64,000 nt of DNA from Clostridiales bacterium FE2011 (GTDB lineage Bacteria > Bacillota > Clostridia > Christensenellales > Aristaeellaceae), in contig CP069418.1 of NCBI GenBank assembly GCA_017569305.1, forward strand, positions 248,001 through 312,000, in the 5' to 3' direction. The position numbers and the translations under genes were made by a program. Of the stretch, positions 50,961 to 59,211 are shown piece after piece. The notes under the pieces were generated by a model that worked only from the letters and a program-made list of their open reading frames with translations, had not been told where the DNA came from and did not search any database. Positions within the stretch are counted from its first letter, which is position 1; every line of letters begins with the position of its first letter.

Positions 50961-53423
50961 ATGAAGAAACTTGTTGCTCTTCTCCTGTCCTTCTGCCTGC
51001 TTTTCGGCATGCTGGCCGTGGCTTCTGCTGACGCGGAAACCAAGACCGGTGCTGCCCAGGGTTTCGGCAGCGAGGTGAAAGTGACCGTTACCGTTGAAGA
51101 CGGTAAGATCACTGCCCTCGACGTGGACGACAAGGGAGAAACCTATCCTGTAGCCCGTGAAGACAGCGTTGAAAAAGTCATCGCTGCCATCATCGAGGCG
51201 AATGGAACCGAAGGTGTGGACGTCAACACCGGTGCCACCTTCACCTGCACCGCTGTTGTGAACGCTGTCAACGCGGCCCTGGCGGAAGCTGCCGATGCTC
51301 CCGCTGCTGAACTGGCTTTCACTGCCGGTACTTATGAAGCGACCGCTTACGGCTACAACGGCAATGTGACTGCCAATGTGACCTTCTCCGAATCCAAGCT
51401 CGAAGCGATCGAAATCACCGCTTCCGTTGAAACCGCTCATGTGGGCGATGTCGCTTATGACATCATGATCCCCGAAATGATCGAAGCCAACGGTTCCGGC
51501 GTGGACGGCGTTTCCGGCGCCACCTTCACCAGCCGTGCCCTGCGCACGATCGTGAATGATGCTGCCGAGCAGGCTGCCTGCACCAATCTGGATGCCTTCA
51601 AGGCCGCCAAGATTGAGCATACCGCCCAGGATGCCATCGACGTGACCGCTGACGTGGTCGTGGTCGGTGCCGGCGGTGCTGGTATCGCTGCCGCTGCTCA
51701 GGCTACCCAGAACGGTAACTCCGTTCTGGTCATCGAAAAGAACGCTGAAGTCGGCGGTAACACGCTGGTTTCCGGCGGTCAGTTCCAGTCTGTGATGCCC
51801 TACGTCGTTTGGGATCCGGCCGATCCGGATGCTGAAACCGGCGTGTATGCCCACAACGGACAGACCTACAACAAGTATAAGTCCGTCCAGGGCTGCATCA
51901 ACGAGCTCAAGATGATCCTGAACTGGAGCGAAGAGCCCTTTGATGAAGAGTTCTACAAAGAGAACGAGTTCGTGGCCGGTGATGCTGCTGAGCTGAGCAA
52001 GCATGGCGTGCATCAGGAATACCTGCCCGTTCTGCAGGAACTGAAGAAAGAGATTCAGGCTTATCTGGACTGGGCACAGCCCAAGCTGGATGCCGGCATC
52101 CCCGAGAATCAGCTGGCTCTGTTCTCCACCCTGAACCTCCACATCTTCCAGACCTACTACGGCGGTCTGCGCCAGAGCGCTGACAAGTCCCAGTGGATCT
52201 ACGGCGACATCGACCTGGTCAAGCAGTTCATCAACGACGGCCAGGGCCTGAAGGAGTGGCTGGAAGACCAGGGCGCTCACTTCCTCGAAGATCAGCAGAA
52301 CACCCTGATCGGTGCTCTATGGTATCGTGAAAATGAGTATGAACCGCAGGATGGCAACTGGGGCACCTACTTTGTTGGCCCGGTTAAGACCATCGGCGAA
52401 GACAACATCATGCTGCGTACCACCGCCACCGATCTGATCATCGAAGACGGCAAAGTTACCGGCGTGAAGGCGACCCGCTATGACGGCACCGAAGTGACTG
52501 CTCATGCCACCAAGGGCGTCGTGCTGGCCACCGGCGGCTATGCTGCCAACATCAATCTGGTACTCGAGAACAACATCTACTGGGATACTCAGTACCTGAC
52601 CACCTCCACCAAGACCACCAACCGTTCTTCTCAGGTTGGCGATGGTATCGTTATGGCTGAGAAAGCCGGCGCCGCTACTACCGGCATGGGCTTCACCCAG
52701 CTGATGCCCATCTCCTGGGTTGACAACGGCAACCTGGCCTTCGGCGGCGGTAACTACGCCTGCTGGATCAACCCCACCACCGGACATCGTTTCGTGGATG
52801 AAGGTTCTGAACGTGACGTGCTGTCCCTGGCTGAATTCCGTAACGGTATTGTGAAGAACAACACACCTGGTGTGTTTGTTGAAATCTACAACGCCGCTCA
52901 GAAAGTTCCCGGACCGCCCACCGCTCAGCTGCAGCCGACCGACTTCACCGGCCGTTACTATCACATCAAGGGCACCGTGGAAGCTCTGACCGCTCTGTTT
53001 GCGGATCCTGAGTTCGAAGGTGTCACCGCTGATCCCGCCACCGTGCTGGAGACCGTTAAGGCTTATGACCAGGCTGTCATGGGTCTGGGCGAGTATCCGG
53101 ACGTTGGCAAGGGCATCGCTTCCCGCACCATCGGTAACGTGGATAAGACCGAAGACGGCAAGTACATTCCGGATACCTACAATCTGGAAGATACTGACCT
53201 GATCGTCCGTCTGATGGCTCCTTCCACCCACCACACCATGGGCGGTATCGTGGTTGATACACAGCGTCATGTGCTGAATGCTGACGGCGCCATCATCCCC
53301 GGCCTCTACGCTGCGGGTGAAGTCACCGGCGGTATCCACGGCGGTAACCGTCTGGGCGGCAACGCGATCGTTGAGATCTTCGTTTCCGGCCGTACCGCTG
53401 CGAACACCATCGCTGCTGAATAA
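50961..53423 (+). CDS. Secreted flavoprotein reductase: two FMN_bind domains plus FAD_binding_2
   Basis: 820 residues. Signal peptide MKKLVALLLSFCLLFGMLAVASA; two FMN_bind domains (about 28-110 and 120-205) with ApbE-type attachment motifs DVNTGAT (Thr near residue 90) and DGVSGAT (near 185). A fumarate-reductase-type FAD domain begins at ADVVVVGAGGAGIAAAAQ (about 230) and ends HHTMGGIVVDT ... GLYAAGEVTGGIHGGNRLGGNAIVE. The active-site His and Arg of the family are present in HHTMGG and GGNRLGG. The acceptor is unknown (urocanate, fumarate, cinnamate-like or other). GGAAAGGATGAGG precedes ATG 50961. No heme motif CxxCH is present, so electrons must arrive through FMN. Confidence 0.92.
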   Translation: MKKLVALLLSFCLLFGMLAVASADAETKTGAAQGFGSEVKVTVTVEDGKITALDVDDKGETYPVAREDSVEKVIAAIIEANGTEGVDVNTGATFTCTAVVNAVNAALAEAADAPAAELAFTAGTYEATAYGYNGNVTANVTFSESKLEAIEITASVETAHVGDVAYDIMIPEMIEANGSGVDGVSGATFTSRALRTIVNDAAEQAACTNLDAFKAAKIEHTAQDAIDVTADVVVVGAGGAGIAAAAQATQNGNSVLVIEKNAEVGGNTLVSGGQFQSVMPYVVWDPADPDAETGVYAHNGQTYNKYKSVQGCINELKMILNWSEEPFDEEFYKENEFVAGDAAELSKHGVHQEYLPVLQELKKEIQAYLDWAQPKLDAGIPENQLALFSTLNLHIFQTYYGGLRQSADKSQWIYGDIDLVKQFINDGQGLKEWLEDQGAHFLEDQQNTLIGALWYRENEYEPQDGNWGTYFVGPVKTIGEDNIMLRTTATDLIIEDGKVTGVKATRYDGTEVTAHATKGVVLATGGYAANINLVLENNIYWDTQYLTTSTKTTNRSSQVGDGIVMAEKAGAATTGMGFTQLMPISWVDNGNLAFGGGNYACWINPTTGHRFVDEGSERDVLSLAEFRNGIVKNNTPGVFVEIYNAAQKVPGPPTAQLQPTDFTGRYYHIKGTVEALTALFADPEFEGVTADPATVLETVKAYDQAVMGLGEYPDVGKGIASRTIGNVDKTEDGKYIPDTYNLEDTDLIVRLMAPSTHHTMGGIVVDTQRHVLNADGAIIPGLYAAGEVTGGIHGGNRLGGNAIVEIFVSGRTAANTIAAE

Positions 53424-53447
53424 TCCAATCCTTTCCTGGTTTTCTTT

Positions 53448-53482
53448 CCCCGCTGCCTTCGGGCAGCGGGGATTTTTCTTTG
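53448..53482 (+). terminator. Intrinsic terminator of the flavoprotein gene
   Basis: CCCCGCTGCC TTCG GGCAGCGGGG followed by ATTTTTCTTT. Confidence 0.95.
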
Positions 53483-53514
53483 CTCTTTACTATTATTCAT
53501 AAACATAAAAACAC

Positions 53515-53638
53515 ATCCGACCCATAGGGTCGGATATTTCACATTTGTCTTCCGATAAAATTGTCATCCTGAGCAAGCGGTACGCAGGGAGCGCAGTCGA
53601 AGGATCTCCATTTCAAAGCAACAGCGTTGCTTTGAAAT
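53515..53638 (+). repeat. Hairpin string with ATTTCAC spacer
   Basis: A 9-bp hairpin (53515-53535, loop ATA) is followed by ATTTCAC. After the dispersed motif at 53561-53609 comes a 13-bp perfect hairpin (53610-53638, loop AGC) whose arms start ATTTCA. Confidence 0.8.
53561..53609 (+). repeat. TTGTCATCCTGAGC-type dispersed repeat
   Basis: A sequence beginning TTGTCATCCTGAGC and ending CGAAGGATCTCC. This REP-like motif is seen between genes in many unrelated bacteria; here it sits inside the hairpin string. Confidence 0.7.
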
Positions 53639-53647
53639 ATATCATTG

Positions 53648-53715
53648 GAATAATCCTATATAACAAAACAGCCCCGGCGTTTCCGCCGGGGACTGTGTTG
53701 TATATAGGATTATTC
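53648..53715. terminator. 68-bp long hairpin over the EF-G-like stop codon
   Basis: Outer arms of 15 bp (53648-53662, 53701-53715) and an inner GC stem (CCCCGGCG/CGCCGGGG, loop TTTC) give an almost continuous stem of about 30 bp. The right arm contains the stop and last codons of the minus-strand gene. Confidence 0.85.
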
Positions 53716-55797
53716 TTCTTCGTCGTCCTCGATCTTCGCGTTGGCAATGATCTTCTGGGCTTCAACCTGAGGCACTTCTTCATAGCGTTCAAACTTCATG
53801 GAGAAGGAGCCTCTCGCCTGCGTCATGGAGCGCAGGTCGGTAGCGTACTTGAACATTTCAGCCAGGGGCGCTTCCGCTTCCAGCTGCTGCATGCCGTTCA
53901 CCTGGTTCATACCCATGATGCGGCCGCGGCGCTTGTTCATGTCGCCCATGATATCGCCCATGTACTCGTTGGGAACCAGCACGTCAACGTGCATGATCGG
54001 CTCCAGAAGCACGGGGCTCGCTTCCATACAGCCCTTCTTGTAGGCGATACGGGCAGCGGTCTTGAAAGCCATTTCAGAGGAGTCTACCGGATGGTAGGAT
54101 CCGTCGTACAGCTTCGCATGCAGATGCACCATCGGATAGCCGGCCAGGACACCCTTCACGATATTCTCGCGCAGGCCCTTTTCAACGCTGGGGATGAAGT
54201 TCCGCGGAACCACACCGCCGACGACTGCATCTTCAAACTCGAAGTCTGCGTCGCTGTCAGTGATGGGGCTGAACTCGATCCACACGTCACCGAACTGTCC
54301 GTGACCGCCGGTCTGCTTCTTATGACGGCCCTGGACCTTAACGGTCTTGCGGATGGTTTCACGATACGGGATCTTGGGATCCTGCAGCACGGCGTTGGCA
54401 CCGAACTTGGAAGCCAGCTTGTTCTTGATCACGTCCAGATGCATTTCGCCCTGGCCGCTCAGTTCGGTTTCAGTGGTCTCAGCATTCTTTTCAATCTTGA
54501 TGGAAGGATCTTCTTCCGCCAGACGGTTCAGGCCGCTGAACACCTTATCTTCTTCACCCTGCTTCGCGGCGAATACAGCCTTGGAGATGCAGGGAGCCGG
54601 GAACTCGATTGTCGGATAGATAATCGGGTTGTTCGGGTCGCACAGCGTATCACCGGTAGAGGTGAACTGCAGCTTTGCCAGGGCGCCCAGGTCGCCGGCA
54701 TGAAGCTTATCAACGTTGGTCTGCTTATTGCCCTTCAGGGTGAACACGCCGCCGGCCTTCTCGGTCTTTTCCTTGTTGGCGTTATACAGCTGCGTGGCGG
54801 AAGTCAGCATACCGGAGAAGATCCGGAACAGGCTCAGCTTTCCGACGAAGGGGTCAGCGATGGTCTTGAACACCAGGGCGGAGAAGGGTTCCTCGTCCTT
54901 GCAGACGCGCTGGATCTCTTCACCGTTCTTGGGGTTCTTACCGGTCTGGAACAGGCCTTCATGAGCAGGAGAAGGCAGATACTTGGCCATCAGGTCCAGC
55001 GTACGGGCGATACCCACGCCGGTCACGGCGGAGCAGGCCACGACGGGAACGATGCTGCCGTCCTTCATGCCCTTGCGGAAACCGGCCATGATTTCATCAT
55101 AGGTCAGTTCTTCGCCTTCCAGGTACTTCATCATCAGATCGTCGTCAGCGGCGGCAGCCTGTTCGGTCAGATATTCGAAAGCTTCGTTTACTTCTGCTTC
55201 CAGCTCTGCGGGCATCGGAACTTCCAGGCTCTTCTTGTAAGCACCTTCATAGGCTTTCTTTTCCAGAACGTTCACAACGCCCCGGAAGCTTGCGCCCTGT
55301 CCGAGAGGCAGCAGGATCGGCACCACGCTGGAGCCGTACTTTTCACGAAGCTGGGTAGTCACTTTTTCAAAGTTGGCATGCTCACGGTCCATCTGGTTCA
55401 CGATGAACATACGGCCAAGATTGTGAGCACCCGCATAATCCCAAGCCTTTTCGGCGCCGACGCTCAGGCCGTTCACGCCACCGACCACGATAACCGCGGT
55501 CTCGATCACGCGCAGGGGCCCCATCAGTTCGCCGATGAAATCAAAATAACCGGGTACGTCGATGACGTTGATAACCTTTCCATTCCAGGGGATAGGAGCA
55601 TAGGAAGCGCTGATGGAAAAGCCGCGCTTTTTCTCCTCGGGATCAAAGTCGGAAACTGTGGTACCGTCCTCCACTTTGCCCTGACGGTCCGTCATGCCGG
55701 CAGCGAAGAGCATCGCCTCGGTCAGCGTGGTCTTGCCCTCGCTGCCATGCCCCATGAAGGCAACGTTACGAATGTTACTGGTTGCGAATTCAGCCAT
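53710..55797 (-). CDS. Elongation factor G-like translational GTPase (EF-G paralogue)
   Basis: 695 residues with the full EF-G domain layout. G1 is FMGHGSEGKTTL, G3 is IDVPGYFDF and G4 is VNQMDREHA. Canonical EF-G has DTPGHVDF and NKMD, so the catalytic His is replaced by Tyr and the G4 Lys by Gln. Domain IV/V blocks (KQTGGHGQFGDVWIEFSP, RRGRIMGMNQVNGMQQLEAEAPLAEMFKYATDLRSMTQARG) are intact. This matches a known clade of Clostridia EF-G paralogues with unknown job. ATG 55797 has AAGGAGG at good spacing; the ATG at 55806 is 1 nt from it. Confidence 0.88.
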   Translation of the reverse strand: MAEFATSNIRNVAFMGHGSEGKTTLTEAMLFAAGMTDRQGKVEDGTTVSDFDPEEKKRGFSISASYAPIPWNGKVINVIDVPGYFDFIGELMGPLRVIETAVIVVGGVNGLSVGAEKAWDYAGAHNLGRMFIVNQMDREHANFEKVTTQLREKYGSSVVPILLPLGQGASFRGVVNVLEKKAYEGAYKKSLEVPMPAELEAEVNEAFEYLTEQAAAADDDLMMKYLEGEELTYDEIMAGFRKGMKDGSIVPVVACSAVTGVGIARTLDLMAKYLPSPAHEGLFQTGKNPKNGEEIQRVCKDEEPFSALVFKTIADPFVGKLSLFRIFSGMLTSATQLYNANKEKTEKAGGVFTLKGNKQTNVDKLHAGDLGALAKLQFTSTGDTLCDPNNPIIYPTIEFPAPCISKAVFAAKQGEEDKVFSGLNRLAEEDPSIKIEKNAETTETELSGQGEMHLDVIKNKLASKFGANAVLQDPKIPYRETIRKTVKVQGRHKKQTGGHGQFGDVWIEFSPITDSDADFEFEDAVVGGVVPRNFIPSVEKGLRENIVKGVLAGYPMVHLHAKLYDGSYHPVDSSEMAFKTAARIAYKKGCMEASPVLLEPIMHVDVLVPNEYMGDIMGDMNKRRGRIMGMNQVNGMQQLEAEAPLAEMFKYATDLRSMTQARGSFSMKFERYEEVPQVEAQKIIANAKIEDDEEE

Positions 55798-56010
55798 TGT
55801 TGTCATTCCTCCTTATTTATTTAAACGATAATCATCCCGCTTTCCGAATTCGCGAAAAGCCGGATCAATAGCTAAATGAGAGTATACCATATTCAGGTAC
55901 AAAAGAAAAGGAAAAATATATTTTTCGGTCAGTTCTAAGCCAGAAAACCAATGTTGCCGCAGTCTCCGGCGGCTGATTAATCTTTTTCGCGGCCGCAGCC
56001 GCTTATTCTT

Positions 56011-56045
56011 AAGTCTTAAGTTTTCAGTTTTAAGTATTCATTAAA
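56011..56045 (+). repeat. Heptamer repeat array (5 units)
   Basis: AAGTCTT, AAGTTTT, CAGTTTT, AAGTATT, CATTAAA, running into the murI palindrome. Confidence 0.85.
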
Positions 56046-56087
56046 TGGAAAAGGCTGCTGAATCATTCATTCAGCAGCTTTTCCATT
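56044..56087 (-). terminator. Palindrome with the murI stop codon at its loop
   Basis: Nineteen base pairs with one bulged G: AATGGAAAA/TTTTCCATT and GCTGCTGAAT/ATTCAGCAGC. The TGA (56063-56065) is at the edge of the 5-nt loop, and one arm encodes the last residues MEKLLNE. Confidence 0.75.
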
Positions 56088-56815
56088 AGTTTAATTTCCC
56101 TCTCTCCCCCGCTTGTCTGCAGCTCCACACTTCCGGGGCCTTCATCGTTCAGCAGGTTTTCCCTGTCCAGCACTCTTCTCAGTTGGCGGGCTGTACCCGC
56201 GTTTCCGTCAGTAATGGCAATCCGTTCCGGCAGCAGTTCCCGGATCATATCCTTCAGGAACACATAATGCGTGCAGCCAAGTACGACTGCGTCCACCTTT
56301 TCTGCCGGATACCGGGCAAACAGTTCTTTCAGGTATTGCAGAGCGCCATCCCTGTCATCTGCCTCCACCAGTTCCATCAATCCGGGACAAGGCACTTTCA
56401 CCGCACCTTCTCCATACTGCTTCATCAGGTTTTCAAACTTCTCCTGATGCAGTGTCAGCGGCGTAGCCAGTACCAGCACACTGCCGTTCTTTCTCATCCT
56501 GGCGGCAGGCTTCAGGGCAGGTTCCATTCCAACCACAGGAATGGTCAGTTCTTCCCGCAGAACAGCCGCAGCTGCTCCTGTAGCGGTATTGCATGCAATC
56601 ACCAGCGCCTTGATATGCTGCTCTGTCAGTTTATCAACCACATTCCTCACGCATCCAATAACCTCTTCAGTGCTCTTGGTTCCGTAAGGGGCATTTGCCA
56701 TGTCTCCGTAATAGATAAAGCGCTCATCCGGAAGTTCGCGGACCATTTCACGCAGGGTGCTGATTCCTCCCACCCCGCTGTCCAGAACTCCGATCGGATC
56801 GCGCTTTTGATTCAT
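56063..56815 (-). CDS. murI: Glutamate racemase
   Basis: 250 residues. It supplies D-glutamate for peptidoglycan. The two catalytic cysteines are in VIACNTATGAAAA (about 70) and VVLGCTHYVFL (about 181). It starts with IGVLDSGVGGISTLRE. AGAGG lies 8 nt before ATG 56815; the TTG two codons upstream is less likely. Its stop lies in a long palindrome. Confidence 0.95.
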   Translation of the reverse strand: MNQKRDPIGVLDSGVGGISTLREMVRELPDERFIYYGDMANAPYGTKSTEEVIGCVRNVVDKLTEQHIKALVIACNTATGAAAAVLREELTIPVVGMEPALKPAARMRKNGSVLVLATPLTLHQEKFENLMKQYGEGAVKVPCPGLMELVEADDRDGALQYLKELFARYPAEKVDAVVLGCTHYVFLKDMIRELLPERIAITDGNAGTARQLRRVLDRENLLNDEGPGSVELQTSGGEREIKLMEKLLNE

Positions 56816-56976
56816 GATCAATTCCTCTTTTGCTTCCCGTTTTCTTCGCGATATTTTATCAAATTCTCCGTCTTCTGTAAACCTCGGTTGAATTTTCCCC
56901 CTTCATGCGATATCATGACGAAGGATTTGATTTCTATTTATATACTTTCTTAATCCGTTCATGTATAAGTATATAT

Positions 56977-57010
56977 AATTATGAATTATGAATTATGAAT
57001 TGTGAATTAA
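56977..57010 (+). repeat. Heptamer array in the DUF951 leader
   Basis: AATTATG (three times), AATTGTG, AATTAAA, ending just before ATGGAG. This array has G rather than C on the plus strand and may be in reverse orientation. Confidence 0.85.
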
Positions 57011-57022
57011 ATGGAGTTATTT

Positions 57023-57235
57023 ATGATAGAAGAGATTTTAGTCGGCGACGTCATCACCACCCGTAAACCCCATCCCTGCGGATCCAATGAATGGACAGTT
57101 ATCCGCACTGGCGCCGATATCAAAATCCGTTGCAGCGGCTGCGGCCGGATTGTCATGCTGGATCGGGAAAGCTTTCTCCGCCGCCGCAAATCCGTGCTGT
57201 CACGCGGTACAAAGCAGTCTGAATCTTGCCAATAA
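57023..57235 (+). CDS. DUF951 family protein
   Basis: 70 residues. The family core GDVITTRKPHPCGSNEWTVIRTGADIKIRCSGCGRIVMLDRESF is complete, with three cysteines as a likely metal or nucleic-acid binding site. DUF951 proteins lie near parB/ychF genes in many Firmicutes and may bind RNA, but the role is unproven. ATGGAG before 57023 is the ribosome site, so I prefer this start to the ATG at 57011. Confidence 0.88.
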   Translation: MIEEILVGDVITTRKPHPCGSNEWTVIRTGADIKIRCSGCGRIVMLDRESFLRRRKSVLSRGTKQSESCQ

Positions 57236-57318
57236 ACTCTCCCCTATGCTATAATGCCTGTTGATATTTCGTCAGTTCTGTATTTGACTGATTAATCTCA
57301 GAGAAAGACGGTGATCCC

Positions 57319-58923
57319 GTGCGGAAATCGTTATTGCTCGTTCTGGTTCTTTTCCTTTTGGCCTGCTGCACATATGCTCTGGCTGACACTGAAATCACGC
57401 TGGAACCCTGTGCCGGTAAAATGTCCATTAATGAGGAAAAGTATATACTCCTGACGCCTTCCAATCTTTCCGATCATCCTGATCTGGTAAGCAGTCTCGG
57501 CATGTCCCAGGAAGATCTGCTGGCTGACTGGAAGGATCGCGGTGTACAGTTCCAGGCCTGGACCAAGAAGATGGATTCCTGTCTGGAAGTCACTGTCATC
57601 CAGGATGAAGAATCCGCCATGTATTTTGACCTGGAGCAGAAAACCCGCAAGGAACGTAACGAATATCTGAAGCTTCATAAAGGATCCGGTCGTTTTGCGC
57701 AGGACGGTTTCACCATTCTGCAGCCCGAGTGGAAAAAGCAGAAATACGGCGGAAACTTCCTCAAATTCGAATATAAGCGCACCGTAGGTGAAAAGACCTG
57801 GCGTGGTTTTGTCCGCAAAACTGTCCGCAACGGCTACACCATCATGCTGGATTATCAGACTTTTGATCGTCTCCCCCGCCGCACGGATGAGGACGCGCTG
57901 AACAAGATTGCCAATACGATTTCCTTCGAAGTCAAAGATCCCATGCAGGTAGCCCAGCAAGCCGCCCAGCAGGCTGATAACGGAGAAGATGGAACCGCTC
58001 AGTCCTTTGAAGAGATTTCCGCCCTTAAAGCCGGCATGATTAACATCTCTGTTTATCCGCCGGATCAGACCAACTCCAGCACCTTCACTGTTGAGGGAAC
58101 TTCCACCCCCGGCGGTGTGGTCACCGTCGTGGGCATGCGCATTGCAAAAACAGAAGCCCACAGGTTCAATGCAGAAGTGACCTCCAAGGGAAATTTCAAA
58201 GTCAACGTTACCCTTCCGGAAGAAGGCGTCTGGAATTTCACCATCGGGCTGGAAGCCGACGGCAAAACCTATCCCTATGAAAATGTCAAGCAGACTGAAT
58301 ATTATGCATCGCTTCTGCCTGTCACGCTCGATACACAGTTCCCCGCTGAGCTCACCTCTGATGAGATGACCATCTCCGGCACCACCGATAAAGGTGTTAC
58401 CGTTCAGTGCATCGTTCAGTGCAATGGCTCTGCCATCCTGAACAAGCAGATCAAAACCAACGGTACAGGAACCTTCAAGTTTAAGGTCTCCACTGCTGTT
58501 GAAGGCAGTTATGATTTCGTCCTGTCTTTCCAGAAGAAGGGACTCAATAACGTACGCAAGAGCTTCACAAGCACCCGTACGCTGACTGCCGCCGATAATC
58601 AGGCCCGCGCCAACACAAAGGCCATTCATCCCGCCTACAAAGCCCTGATGAACAGCATGGACAGCTATATCGGCAAAACCATGGTCTATTCCGTTCATAT
58701 TGTGAATGTGACGAATAACACAGATCAGTGGGTCATCCAGGCTGCCCTGAAAAAGAACAGGGGAACCTATTCCAACTTTGTTTACTACATTGCTGACACG
58801 GATCCCGGACTGGAACCCGGTACCAAGGTAAAGGTTTACGGCGTCTTCACCGGCGGTTACCCGGTACAGTCTGAAGAAGACATCGTCACCTTCCCCGGCT
58901 TCGACTACGTCTCCTACGAATAA
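57319..58923 (+). CDS. Secreted beta-rich protein of unknown function
   Basis: 534 residues. Signal peptide MRKSLLLVLVLFLLACCTYALA. The N-terminal 200 residues (LLTPSNLSDHPDLVSSLGM ... NKIANTISFEV) are alpha/beta. Two Ig-like modules follow (ISVYPPDQTNSSTFTVEGTSTPGGVVTVVG and the one starting LPVTLDTQFPAELTSDEMTISGTT). The last 100 residues are OB-like, as in the protein at 11.2 kb. GTG start; the ribosome site is weak. It stands alone between DUF951 and a terminator. A wall or surface role is an inference from export and fold only. Confidence 0.75.
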   Translation: MRKSLLLVLVLFLLACCTYALADTEITLEPCAGKMSINEEKYILLTPSNLSDHPDLVSSLGMSQEDLLADWKDRGVQFQAWTKKMDSCLEVTVIQDEESAMYFDLEQKTRKERNEYLKLHKGSGRFAQDGFTILQPEWKKQKYGGNFLKFEYKRTVGEKTWRGFVRKTVRNGYTIMLDYQTFDRLPRRTDEDALNKIANTISFEVKDPMQVAQQAAQQADNGEDGTAQSFEEISALKAGMINISVYPPDQTNSSTFTVEGTSTPGGVVTVVGMRIAKTEAHRFNAEVTSKGNFKVNVTLPEEGVWNFTIGLEADGKTYPYENVKQTEYYASLLPVTLDTQFPAELTSDEMTISGTTDKGVTVQCIVQCNGSAILNKQIKTNGTGTFKFKVSTAVEGSYDFVLSFQKKGLNNVRKSFTSTRTLTAADNQARANTKAIHPAYKALMNSMDSYIGKTMVYSVHIVNVTNNTDQWVIQAALKKNRGTYSNFVYYIADTDPGLEPGTKVKVYGVFTGGYPVQSEEDIVTFPGFDYVSYE

Positions 58924-58942
58924 TCCTTTCCCAAAACCAATC

Positions 58943-58985
58943 AACCGGCATCCGGATTCCCCGGCTGCCGGTTTTCATATTTTAC
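58943..58985 (+). terminator. Terminator of the secreted protein gene
   Basis: AACCGGCA and TGCCGGTT enclose a CCGG-containing loop, followed by TTCATATTTT. Confidence 0.75.
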
Positions 58986-59029
58986 ATATACTTTACTATT
59001 ATCACTTGGTATGAAAACTATAATATTTT

Positions 59030-59050
59030 AAGTCTTAAGTTTTAAGTTAT
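59030..59050 (+). repeat. Heptamer repeat array (3 units)
   Basis: AAGTCTT, AAGTTTT, AAGTTAT. Confidence 0.75.
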
Positions 59051-59053
59051 TGA

Positions 59054-59088
59054 GGAGCCATTCGCACTTTAGTGCGATATATGGCTCC
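59054..59088. repeat. Structured hairpin, fifth member
   Basis: GGAGCCAT, T bulge, CGCAC, TTTA loop, GTGCG, ATAT bulge, ATGGCTCC. It has the same shape as the hairpins at 31990 and 32032 with different bases. Confidence 0.85.
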
Positions 59089-59158
59089 CATGCTACAGCC
59101 GTCCATTTCTGCGAGTTTGTGACGATGCAGAAATGGAATACGGCGATCGCAAAGTTTT
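59087..59158. repeat. 72-bp dispersed element, copy 2
   Basis: It matches 32187-32258 except in the central loop. Here the stem CCATTTCTGC/GCAGAAATGG is perfect, with an outer CCGT/ACGG pair. Confidence 0.88.
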
Positions 59159-59172
59159 AAGTTATGAGTTAT
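59152..59172 (+). repeat. Heptamer repeat array (3 units)
   Basis: AAGTTTT, AAGTTAT, GAGTTAT directly after the 72-bp element, as in copy 1. Confidence 0.75.
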
Positions 59173-59173
59173 A

Positions 59174-59211
59174 CAAATACCGTTCTGAGTTATCGCTCAG
59201 AACGATATTTG
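59174..59211 (-). terminator. Palindrome with the nth stop codon in its loop
   Basis: Sixteen-base arms with one mismatch (59174-59189, 59196-59211). The loop TTATCG holds the stop (59190-59192), and the right arm encodes the last residues KYRSE. Confidence 0.7.

Noticed and set aside
53545..55824. 759-residue open frame opposite the EF-G paralogue
   Set aside because: Antisense shadow of a long, well-recognised GTPase gene; no ribosome site or domain in the plus frame.
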